Assembly (NCBI GenBank): GCA_041658245.1
Contig: JBBAAM010000010.1
Span: forward strand, 13,835-77,834
Origin: Fen-1258 sp041658245
GTDB taxonomy: Bacteria > Bacteroidota > Ignavibacteria > Ignavibacteriales > Melioribacteraceae
Length of the DNA stretch: 64,000 nt
Reading direction: 5' to 3'
In this document: positions 44,603-55,000 of the stretch, one piece after another
How the letters are laid out: each line of letters starts with the position of its first letter
How positions within the stretch are numbered: the first letter of the stretch is position 1
Translations under genes and position numbers: made by a program
The notes under the pieces: generated by a model
Told to the model about the DNA's origin: nothing
Database searches by the model: none
The model's input: only the letters and a program-made list of their open reading frames with translations

Positions 44603-44619
44603 ATTAAACTCCTTTTATT

Positions 44620-44686
44620 GATCCTCTACGAGGATCTTTTTCCCAGAGATACGTCTTATTACAATAATTAAACATCTACGATGTTT
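44620..44686. repeat. two TAC-loop palindromes flanking the IS200-like gene
   Basis: GATCCTC-TAC-GAGGATC (44620-44636) and AAACATC-TAC-GATGTTT (44670-44686), on the 5' side of the transposase and inverted relative to the other pair. Confidence 0.75.
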
Positions 44687-44879
44687 TACACTAATAAAAA
44701 TATTTGATTAAACTTAATTGAAAACAAACCGCCTGGCTCTACCACTATATTCTTGCAAGATAATGTCAAAGGTATCACTAACCATTTTCCCTTTGGGACA
44801 CCCAAGCTAATCAAAAATCATTTGATTCTGAACCATTTTCTCAACTTTTTGACCTTTTTTTTAAAACCGGTGAAAACAG

Positions 44880-45114
44880 GAAAATAGATACCTAAGATTA
44901 ATCCATCAAACGCTCGACCTTGAAGGTTTGCACAATCTTCTCGATAAGTTCAACCTTCAAGGTTGAAAATAGATACCTAAGATTAATCCACCAAACATTC
45001 GACCTTGAAGGTTTGCAAAATCTTCTCGATAAGTTCAACCTTCAAGGTTGAAAAAGATACCTAAGATTAATTCATCAAACATTCGACCTTGAAGGTTGCC
45101 TGAACCTTCAAGGT
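44880..45114. repeat. tandem array of 85-base repeats carrying AACCTT palindromes
   Basis: Unit starts lie at 44880, 44965 and 45050; the third is shortened. Each unit runs from aaaatagatacctaag through cgaccttgaaggtttgc to aaccttcaaggtt, so it carries two arms of the RAYT 2 palindrome. With the copy at 43908 there are four units. There are no unique spacers, so it is not a CRISPR. Confidence 0.8.
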
Positions 45115-45120
45115 CTAAAA

Positions 45121-45160
45121 ACAAAAAACCCCCGCATAGCGAGGGTCTTTTGCAAAGCTT
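45121..45160 (-). terminator. terminator of the 1,250-residue T9SS gene
   Basis: Same hairpin and T-run as at 39095-39126, with about 40 identical bases. A shared 3' flank suggests duplication together with the end of the gene. Confidence 0.75.
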
Positions 45161-45179
45161 AAAGCTAATTCGTTATCAA

Positions 45180-45208
45180 GTAAGGGCTGAATAATATTCA
45201 GCCCCTAC
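45180..45208. repeat. REP-like palindrome variant
   Basis: GTAAGGGCTGAATA and TATTCAGCCCCTAC with a one-base loop. It has the same outer ends (GTAxGGG, CCCCTAC) as the REP set at 36-39 kb but a different core. Confidence 0.7.
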
Positions 45209-45217
45209 AAAAATGAA

Positions 45218-48200
45218 TTACTTCATCAACATCATTTTCTTAACTTGAACAAAATTCTCTGCTTGAACTTTGTAGAAGTATAAACCACTTGTTAATTGTG
45301 ACGCATCAAAATTAACTTTATGAAATCCTGCGCTCATTGTTTGGTTAACAAGAAGAGCAACTTCCTGACCTAATATATTAAATACAGATAATCTAACATT
45401 TGATTCTGTAGGTAATCCAAATTTGATTGATGTAGTTGGATTGAACGGGTTAGGATAATTCTGCATTAAAACATATTCTGTAGGAATGCCGCTGTACTCA
45501 TTAACAGCAGTAATTGTACTGCTTGCAAAAATAATTCCGGTGTATAGAGCGGTTAATGATCCATCACTTATTTGCACTGAAATTACATAAGATGAACCGG
45601 CTTGAGCAAGAGTTGGAGCCCAAGTAAATAATCCATCAGTAGTAATACTTGCGCCTGTTGGTGCAGCTATTAAACTATACGCAACAGGTTGTCCGTCAGG
45701 ATCATTTCCAACAAATTGGAAATTATAATAAACAGGATTTGGTGCTTTATGCACTGCAACTACAGTACCATTAGGAATAGTTGCTGTAAATACCGGGGCT
45801 CTGTTTGTATTACTTACTGTTATTGTAGCAGTCACAGTAGCAGAAGTACCCATTGCAGTAGTGCCTTTATAATCTGCTACCTTAAAGTCTATAGAATAGC
45901 TGCCGCTTTGAGTATATGTAGGTATCCATGTAAAAACACCAGTTGCACTCAATGCAGCACCAGCTATTGATGGCGGAGTTGTAACCATACTATACGTCAA
46001 TGTATTATCAGTATCCAGATCGGCGCCGACTAAAGTAAGTGTAAATGGTGCACCTTCAGCAACTGTAAAAGCAGGACCTGCCGGATTTAATGCTAATGTA
46101 GGTGCTCTGTTTACATCATTAATTGTAAATTGAGCAACAACAGTAGCAAATAAACCAAGAGCATCTGTAACCTTAAAAGTTATTGAATAGCTTCCTGCTT
46201 GATCATAACCAGGAGTCCAAGCAAATGCACCCGTGCTAGCATTTAACGTTGCATCAGTAGGATTTCCTGCCATTGAATATGTTAATACTTCACCAGGATT
46301 AGCATCTGCACCAACTAATGTAAAGCTTACAGCTTGATTTTCGGAAGCAGTAACTGCAGCAACAGCCGCTAATGTAGGAGCTACATTTGTTCTTGTAACT
46401 GTTAGTACAACAGTTTGAGTAGCAGATAAACCAAGCGGGCTATTTGTTACTTTGAATGTTACATTATAAGTCCCAACTGTACCTAAACCAGGTGTCCATG
46501 TAAATACACCTGCCGTAGATAAAGAAGAACCTGTTGGATTTCCAGTTACTGAATAAGCTGCTGTTTGTCCTGAATTTGGATCAGTTGAAGATAGTGTTAA
46601 TGTTAAAGTTCCTTGTTCTGCAACTGTATATCCGCCTACAGGTACTGCAGGAGTGAATATCAATGTTGGAGCTTGCGCAGCATTAACAGTAATGTTTGCA
46701 ACAGCAGTTCCGGTTAAATTATCAGCATCCTTTACTGTGAATGTTACAGTATATGTACCTGCTTGACCTACAGTAGGCGTCCAACTAAATACTCCTGCTG
46801 TTGATAATGTAGCTCCGGTTATTGCCGGTGTAAAAGAATATTGAAGCCCGCTTACATCACCAGGATTTAGATCAGCGCCCACTAATAAGACTGATAAATT
46901 CTGACCTTCTGTTTTTGTATAAGGACCTACTGGGCTAAGAGTAAGAGTTGGAGCTTCCTGTTTCTTTGTAACTGTAATAACAGCGGCTTGTGTTGCTGTT
47001 AAGCCTAAATTATCTGTTACTTTGAATGTTACATTGAAAGTTCCAGCCGTACCATAATCCGGTGTCCATGTAAATACACCAGCTGTTAAAGAAGATCCGA
47101 TTGGAGCTCCAGACATAGAATAAACCAAAGGTGTGCCACTAGGATTTGTAGTAGCACCGACTAAAGTAATACTCACAACTGATTTTTCAGCAACAGTAAC
47201 AGGAGCTACTGCAGTTAATGTAGGAGCCGGTGCAGCCGTTACAATGACAGTAGTAATTCTAGAAGTGGCTGTTAAAGTACCATCACTTGCAAGAATAACT
47301 ATTTGAGATGTTCCTGCTGAACCTAAAGCTGGTGTCCATGTAAATACACCGGTACTTGCATCAATTGTAGAAGCAGCCGGTGTTGGATTTGTCTTATAAT
47401 AATTAATAACGTCACTTTCAGCATCAACTGCTTTATAAGTAAATGTAAGTGTCTGACCTTCCATAATAGTTTGGTCTGGCATTTGTGCCGCACCTGTTGC
47501 TGTAAAGGAAGGAACTGTATTTACATTATTAACGGTCAATGATAAAGTGGCAGTTGTTGTATTTGTTCCATTGCTTACTGTAACTGTAAATGGGAATGTT
47601 CCTGCCTGATGAAATCCCGGTGTCCAGCTAAATACACCGGCTGTAGAAACAGCAGGCTGAGCTAAAGACCCGGCAAGTGTTGTTGGGCTTACTGTATAAG
47701 TAAGAACATTATCTACATCTACATCTGCGCCGCCTAAACTAAATGTTACAACAGATCCTCCATTTACTGCACTTGTAGGAGCATTTGGTAATAGAGTAGG
47801 TGTTGTAACAGGATTAGCAACGATAATACTAATTGTAAGAGGATCGCTTGTTGAAGATCCATCACTTGCTGTAAATACGAAAGCGTATGTACCAGCTTGG
47901 CGATAACCTGGTGTCCAACTAAAAGCACCTGTTGTTGTGTTAAATGTTGGCACGGTAGTATTAGCGCCGGTCGGCAGTGTCGGGGATGTCATCGCATATG
48001 TCATTGGATCTGTATCAGCATCCGTTGCAACTAATGTAAAAGAAACTGCTGCATTTTCAATAACATTCAACGGTGTAGTATTAGTGCCGAAAACCGGAGC
48101 TTGATTTACTGCTGTTATTGTACCGTTTGCCCTTACAACAGCAGGAGTACCTGCGTTGTATGTAAAAGCACCAAGTGTTACATCAGTTGAACCTTTAACA

Positions 48201-48970
48201 AGCATTTTGGCTCTTACAAAAACCAAAGCGCCTACGGCAGCTGTTGTAACAGGGTTTGTAGCTCCGCTTGCCCAGGATAATAGGTATGTACCGGCAGTAG
48301 TATTATTCTCTGCGGTAGTACCATTAACTCCAAGTGCATTAGCTACAGTATTACCAAGTATTTGAAGTTTTGCTGCATCATAAGTTAATGTGAAGTTGAA
48401 CGATCTCACATTATCTGCTGTAACAAGCGCAGAAGTATTTATTGGGATAAGTACTTCTACACCTTTTTGTGCATTGGCAACAGAACCGGCTGAAACCTCG
48501 ATGGTTGCAGCGGTTGCTGATCCATTTGCTACTGTTATTTGCGTACTATTGAACAGAAAAGTTGTGCCAACACTTAGTGCTGATGTGCCGGCAACTTTAA
48601 AGCTCACTGTTAGGTTTATAAAATTGCCGCTTGTGGCAGTAATCGCAGTAGGACTTGCCCAAGCAACATATAACTTACCATTTGTCAGATCCGGGTTGGC
48701 TTGTAATAAACTACCAGCAACATCACTGATCGTACCAGTATTGCTCGCACCGGTAATATCAATTTTAGTATTATCATAAGACAATGTAAATTGATAAGAT
48801 TTTACATTAGAACCCAAGCCGGTTACACTTATAGGCACTGTAACTGTTGTGCCTACCTTACCAGTAACACTTGGTAATGTAACAACCTGCGCAAAAGTAA
48901 GTGTAGTTCCTAACATAAGCATTGCAAATAAAAGGAGCATTTTTTTAACGCTTATTTTGAAACTTTTCAT
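45218..48970 (-). CDS. giant T9SS-sorted surface protein with two cohesin-like and nine Ig-like domains
   Basis: I use the ATG at 48970 (AGAGG five bases ahead), giving 1,250 residues. The GTG two codons earlier is less likely. A signal peptide (ending TFAQ) precedes two cohesin-like domains (about 30-160: LPSVTGKVGTTVTVPISV; and 160-290: KGVEVLIPINTSALVTADNV). Nine He_PIG/cadherin-like Ig repeats follow, with the repeated YSMxGxPxG, GVFTWTPxxxxAGTYxVTF and VTDxxGL patterns. The end is a T9SS sorting domain (MQNYPNPFNPTTSIKFGLP, then KKMMLMK). Likely an adhesin or scaffold on the cell surface. Confidence 0.85.
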   Translation of the reverse strand: MKSFKISVKKMLLLFAMLMLGTTLTFAQVVTLPSVTGKVGTTVTVPISVTGLGSNVKSYQFTLSYDNTKIDITGASNTGTISDVAGSLLQANPDLTNGKLYVAWASPTAITATSGNFINLTVSFKVAGTSALSVGTTFLFNSTQITVANGSATAATIEVSAGSVANAQKGVEVLIPINTSALVTADNVRSFNFTLTYDAAKLQILGNTVANALGVNGTTAENNTTAGTYLLSWASGATNPVTTAAVGALVFVRAKMLVKGSTDVTLGAFTYNAGTPAVVRANGTITAVNQAPVFGTNTTPLNVIENAAVSFTLVATDADTDPMTYAMTSPTLPTGANTTVPTFNTTTGAFSWTPGYRQAGTYAFVFTASDGSSTSDPLTISIIVANPVTTPTLLPNAPTSAVNGGSVVTFSLGGADVDVDNVLTYTVSPTTLAGSLAQPAVSTAGVFSWTPGFHQAGTFPFTVTVSNGTNTTTATLSLTVNNVNTVPSFTATGAAQMPDQTIMEGQTLTFTYKAVDAESDVINYYKTNPTPAASTIDASTGVFTWTPALGSAGTSQIVILASDGTLTATSRITTVIVTAAPAPTLTAVAPVTVAEKSVVSITLVGATTNPSGTPLVYSMSGAPIGSSLTAGVFTWTPDYGTAGTFNVTFKVTDNLGLTATQAAVITVTKKQEAPTLTLSPVGPYTKTEGQNLSVLLVGADLNPGDVSGLQYSFTPAITGATLSTAGVFSWTPTVGQAGTYTVTFTVKDADNLTGTAVANITVNAAQAPTLIFTPAVPVGGYTVAEQGTLTLTLSSTDPNSGQTAAYSVTGNPTGSSLSTAGVFTWTPGLGTVGTYNVTFKVTNSPLGLSATQTVVLTVTRTNVAPTLAAVAAVTASENQAVSFTLVGADANPGEVLTYSMAGNPTDATLNASTGAFAWTPGYDQAGSYSITFKVTDALGLFATVVAQFTINDVNRAPTLALNPAGPAFTVAEGAPFTLTLVGADLDTDNTLTYSMVTTPPSIAGAALSATGVFTWIPTYTQSGSYSIDFKVADYKGTTAMGTSATVTATITVSNTNRAPVFTATIPNGTVVAVHKAPNPVYYNFQFVGNDPDGQPVAYSLIAAPTGASITTDGLFTWAPTLAQAGSSYVISVQISDGSLTALYTGIIFASSTITAVNEYSGIPTEYVLMQNYPNPFNPTTSIKFGLPTESNVRLSVFNILGQEVALLVNQTMSAGFHKVNFDASQLTSGLYFYKVQAENFVQVKKMMLMK

Positions 48971-49048
48971 TATCACCTCTAATTGATTGAATTTACGTTT
49001 ATCAATATTTCAAAAGGGCGGCTTATTAATAAACCGCCCAGGTGAAAA

Positions 49049-52000
49049 TTATTTCATTAAGTTCATTTTTACTGTCTTAATGAAACTTCCAGCTTGAATT
49101 CGGTATATATAGATACCGGATGCTACTTTGCTGCCTATATTGCTTGTTCCATCCCATTGAATTGTGTAATAACCAGCTTCCTGTTGAGAGTCAACTAGTG
49201 TCTTTACAACTCTACCCAATATATCATAAACAATTAGATTAACATGAAGATCATTGGTGACAGAATATTTAATTGTTGTTGCCGGGTTAAATGGGTTTGG
49301 ATAATTTTGGCTTAAAGTGAATTCAGTTGGAATTTCTTTAACCTTTGCGCTTATGTCTGATGAAAGTGAACTGTTTAATATTACATTACCTGATATTGTT
49401 GCAACAGTCTCTTTATTATTTTTTGTTAACTCGATATTTGCAATTGTGCTTTCAGTTAAAGGTGTTAAACCTGCAGCTGCAAATTGAATCTTTCCGTTTT
49501 CAGTTTTTGAAACTACTATCCAATCTGACGGCAGCGACATTTTAACACTCTTAACATCTACGCCATTACCATTCAAAGTACCTTCAAATGAAACGGAATT
49601 GACACCCTTCGTATTCATAACTGTTACCGGTAAGGTAACTGTATTATTATTCGAAGGAACAAGATTTCCAAATTCAACTTGACCTGATGCCGCAACAACT
49701 TTACTTGTTGGCCATACATTGTTATTGGCTACATAAGATAGAACGAAATATGCGTCATAAGCATTAACATTGCCATCAAGACTAGCATCAGCGTATGCTA
49801 AAGCTTCAGCTGGTAGAACAGGATTGGCTACAACGTGCTTTAATATTGCTAAAGCATCTATGGCATCTGCATTTCCACCGCTTAATGTTACATCACCTCT
49901 ATTGTATTTATTGGAAACTACAATCGTTCCTGTAGTAGTAACAGGTGTAGTTCCATCAGTAACCTGGACAATAACTGTAAATGTTTTTCCTGCATCACCA
50001 AAAGCAGGTGTCCATGTAAAGTTTCCAAGTCCACCAATTTGTGCAGTCATAGTCGGCACAGCTGTACCTGTTGCAGCGGAAGCGGTTGTACCAGATAGAA
50101 CACTTACAATAGAATAAGTTAATGTTTGAGCATCTGCATCTGTTGCTGCATAATTAAATGAATATTGTGTTCCATACGCAACAGTTGCACCAGCAGGCAA
50201 TACACCAGTTACTGGTGTAAATACCGGAGCTCTGTTTACATTATTAACAGTTACAGTGAGTGTAAAATCTGTGCTCATACCACTACTAGATGTAGCGCGA
50301 ACTACAACTGTAGAAACACCTGAATCGGTATAGCCTGGTAGCATAGTTAATAGACCAGCAGCACTTACTGTAGCCCATGTTGGACCAGAGAACTTACTAT
50401 ATGTAATTGTTTCGCCGGTATTCCGAGGCGTTGCTGTAAATTGAACTGTATTACCAGTAGTTGCAGCCTCATCAAGTGCAAAAGTTGTAAGAGTTGGAGC
50501 TGTAAACAGTGGAGCTCTTGCAGGAACACCAATTGTAAATCTGCTGCCTTGAGAAACTAAACCACCTTGAGCTGATACAGTTCTTGCAACGACTGTTGTA
50601 TCTGTACCGCTAACTACCTGATAATTAGCATGATTTGCTGCAGTACCTTGCATTACCCAGCCATTGCTTTGTGAACTACCATCTTGTCTTCTAATAACAC
50701 GTAATGATTGATCACTTGTATATGGAACACCAAGATTACTTGATGTTAAATCCATATCAAAGTTTTGAGTTGATGTTAAGCTTGTTGGTGTTGTGTTAAC
50801 TAACCAATAAAATGGTGTATAAGCACCAATAGTAACGCCATTACCGCCGTTAATTGGCATTCCAACTGTGCCTGCTGGGTCGGCATTTACATGTGACACA
50901 ACAATACTAACCGGGTTACCAACAACATAACTAGGTGTGAATGTAATGGCTGTAGGACGATATTTACCGGTCAATGTGCCAACCGGGAATTCAAATCGAC
51001 CGTTAGTTGCAGTTTTACCATCACTTGTATTAGCTTGACGTTGAACTAATCCTACAACGTGCCCAACGTTTGTACCAGTTACAGCACTTCTGTCAAATGC
51101 AAGACCACTAAATTGAGTAGGTCCAGGTGTGCGATCAGCTGTTGGGTTTGGAAGAATAAGAGTATTTGAACCCATATCGACAATACCATTTGTAAATCTA
51201 ATTGATAATACATCCAAATTTCCGCCAGCAACATTTAATACTGGATTAGTACCAGTTAAATTGATGCTTATATTACCAACTTGGGTTGTTCCAGCTGCTA
51301 AAGTCAATGTTTGACCTGTAGCGCCTGTGAATCCCAAGCTTCCATTACCAGCAATGGCACCAGTACCAGAAATAGTTATGTTAGCTGGTGTATTTAAAGC
51401 ACCATTAATTGTTAGGGTTCTACCAGATGCAATCGAGATACCACCAATTACCGTGACCGTATTGGCTGCATTAATCGAAGCACTTCTGGTTAATGTCAAT
51501 GTTCCATTAATAGTTTTAGTACTAATAAAGTCAAGCGGTGTTGCATTTGTATTATTGACAGTTACATTATTAATGGAAGATGGCTGACTGAATTCATCGC
51601 CTGTGGTAGAAGTGCCAGATCCACTGTATACTAAATTTACATTAGTTGCAGTTAAAGTACCTGTACCTGCACCAGCACCATTTTGATCAACATTAAATGT
51701 AGAATTTGAATTTCTATTGATTGTCATTCCGTCAGCTAAAGTTAAAACTGCACCGGGGTTTAATCCTAAAACACCTTTGGTTAAATTTAAGGTTGCAATA
51801 CCGTTAACAGTTCTTGATTGATCAAGTCTGACAATGTCTGTGGTATTTGTCATATTAACTGTAAGGTTATAAGCTAACGTAGTTGGTGTAGTCGGCCAGT
51901 AAAGACTTGTAGCATCAACCACGATTGGTGATGTTCCACCAGTGTATGTATAGTTAACTTGTCCTTGTGCAAAAGTAGGGGCAACATCAACATTTCCACT

Positions 52001-55000
52001 TCCAGCAATTAATATTGTTGGAATTGAACCACTAGCAACACCCACAGAAAGTCTTGGACTTCCGCCCACTGTATGAGTTAAAGTAGTAGCATTACTGAGA
52101 TATAAGTTATTTGAAACAGTAAAATTAGCCGATGTTTGAATTGTAGCAAGGTTAGCATCAATTCTCAAATTTGGAATTGAGAAATTGTTACCTTGTGTAA
52201 AATTACCATTTGAATTCCATCTCAAGTATCCTGAACCAGCGTAAGTACCAGTAGATAATGTGTTTCTTGTGAATGTACTTGCACCAACCATTTGTACTGT
52301 TTGACCGAATGTGAAAACACCGCCATCATGTTTAAAGTCATTATTGATAGTGAGCATTCCAGTCATATCGCCTGCAGGTGTAACATCGCCATTAACGAGA
52401 ACTCTTGAAAGTGTAACATCTGTGCCACTTCCGTCAGCTTCGTTAAATGTCCAGGTTAATGTTCCGCTTGTCGGTTGTAATTGGAAATAACTAGCACTTG
52501 CATTGCTAAATTGGCCAGCATCGAGATCGGAGACGGTAAATGTGTTACCAGTTACTCTAATGTGACCTGTGCCTGGATTAAGCGTTCCCTTTGTATGAAG
52601 CAGAGTATTACTAACAGCTAATCTGCTGCCTGCTGTTGTTGCATTAACTGTGAAAGGAAATGTATTTGTGCCTAAATTAATTTCAAGATACGGGATAGTA
52701 GCTGAACCAGCTGTACCGCCCGATACGTTAAACGTTGTTGGATTATTGGTACCAATAAATTTAACATAACCGCCAGTTGAAGCTACTGTACCTGCTGTAT
52801 TCTGATCGTGGCCTGAGCCTCTGAATGAAAGGTTATAGTTGCCAAGATCAACTGTACCGTTAGCGTGTGTATACGTACCATTAAATACTACATTGCCGCC
52901 AAGCGCAAAATAGTTGCCTGAATTGGCTGTTGTTAAATTATGAGCATGTGTTCCATTTAATGCGCCTGAACCGAAAGTAACTGTTAATTTGTTCGTACTT
53001 GTCGTTGAGCCAAATGTAATAGAGCCTGTTGCCGCAGTTGTAGGATCAAAATCCGCATTACCGCCAGCACCACCTCTAAGATTGTCAGCGCCAAGCAATG
53101 TTGTAACAAGAGCTCTTGCGCCACTAATTACGTTTGGTGTGGTTGTACCGTCATTAACTGAAATATCAGGTAAATAACCCGAACCAGTTATTGTGGTTCC
53201 AGTTGATTTTCTTAAGATAAGTTTATTTCCAGCTACTTTATTAGCAATATCACCATCCAAAGTAATGGTAGAACCATTCATTTCAAGATTGATATCTTTA
53301 ATGAGGAGGGCTTGATTAGCGTAAACATTAAGAATACCGTTTACTCTTAAGTTAGCAAAATTAAGGACACCTCCAGAACCATCTACTAATACAGTTCCTT
53401 TACCAGCAGTTGCGCCATCAGTCGTAGCGATAGTTAGATCCTGCAATTTATTTGCACCTGCAGCATTTCCAGCGTTTAACTCGAATGAAGCTGTTTTGTC
53501 GGATCCATAATAAGTAACGTTTACATTAGATGAAAATACGAGCTGGGCGCCGCCATTACTGATCGAACCGTTAACTCTTACGATTGTCGGATAGGTTGTA
53601 GAATTGTCAAAAGTTAAAATCTGTCCTGCATTATTCAGAATACCTGAAGATAAATATAAATTACCTTGAATAGTAAATGCACCTGTCATGATGGCACTAT
53701 TATTAACAGCATCAATTTCAAGATTTCCCCATGTATATGTAGCGCCGCCTGTACCGGAAATATTAGCATTGCCACCACCTGGGTTAATTGTAACAGCACC
53801 ATTATTTAATGTTGTATATCCCGCAGTATTAGTGAAGTTAGGATTATTTGTTGGAGCTGATAAATTTTGTCCAAGGATAAGTTTAGTTCCATTTAATTGA
53901 ACAACACCAGCCTGGAATACTACGTTACGGAGTACTCTCAAATTACCGCCAGTGATAACTACCGGTATTTCCAAAGCTGTACCGTTGTTAACTGTTAACA
54001 AACCAGGCCACAATGGAGAGGCTCCGCCTACATTAATGGTTTGAACTTGTGCTAAAGCCGGGGTTCCAAACGTTAATGTTGTAGCACATGTTGCATCTGT
54101 TGGAGTGAATGTTGGGTTTGTTGTTGTACCGCCGATTGTGTGGCTAACTGCAGTTGTTGTCCAGGTTCTAGCACCTGTACCAAGTGCAATTGTACCACCG
54201 GTAAGTGTCAACCCACCGCTAGTGATTGCGCCAGTGCTAGTTCCACCAGCACCTGACAAGGTCAAAGTACCTGCACTAACTTCTAAACCACCGGTAAATG
54301 CCCATGCTTCATCATTTGTTGCGGTCGGGAATGAAAGAGTAGCACCGCTGTTTGATATGGTAGTTTTACCAGTAACCGTGAATGTACTTCCAGCACCACC
54401 GTTATTAGCACTTTCTAAATTTACAGTCATATCACCGGCATTTAATAGATCTAAAGTACCGCCGATCGTTACGTTGGCTCCATCTGTGTTATAAGAACCG
54501 TCGCCAAAGTTGATATCGCCATCATTATCTGTTCTATTATTAGAAACATTGCCTGAAAATGTGCAAGCGCCGTTACCAAATACAATAACGCCACCTGAGC
54601 CTCCTGAAGTACTTACGTTCTTACCCCAGAAAACGCCTGTTGAGGCAACAGCAAAATCAATGATACCATTCTGATTTGCTACGGCATCCCAGCCATTTGT
54701 AACAGAAGATGTATTTGTAACATCAACTTTTTCAGTAGATGTATTAGCACCAATTACCGCACTGGTTCTACCTGTAAATAAGATTGAACCGATTTTGGTC
54801 ATTGTTGAAGATGAATGAGATGTGGTAATGGCAGCAACTGCTTCATTAACAAATCCACCATTCACTTTTGTTAAATTACCAATTGTAGCGAATTCAATTG
54901 TCTTAATATTAAGAAAGTTACCTGCACCATCAGATTTAGTTGAAGTAGCAGTAACATTTCCGGTTAATTTAGCATAACCTTTTATAACGTGAGCAGCATT

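Noticed and set aside
44880..45114. CRISPR array
   Set aside because: The units are 85 bases, directly tandem, with no unique spacers and no cas genes.
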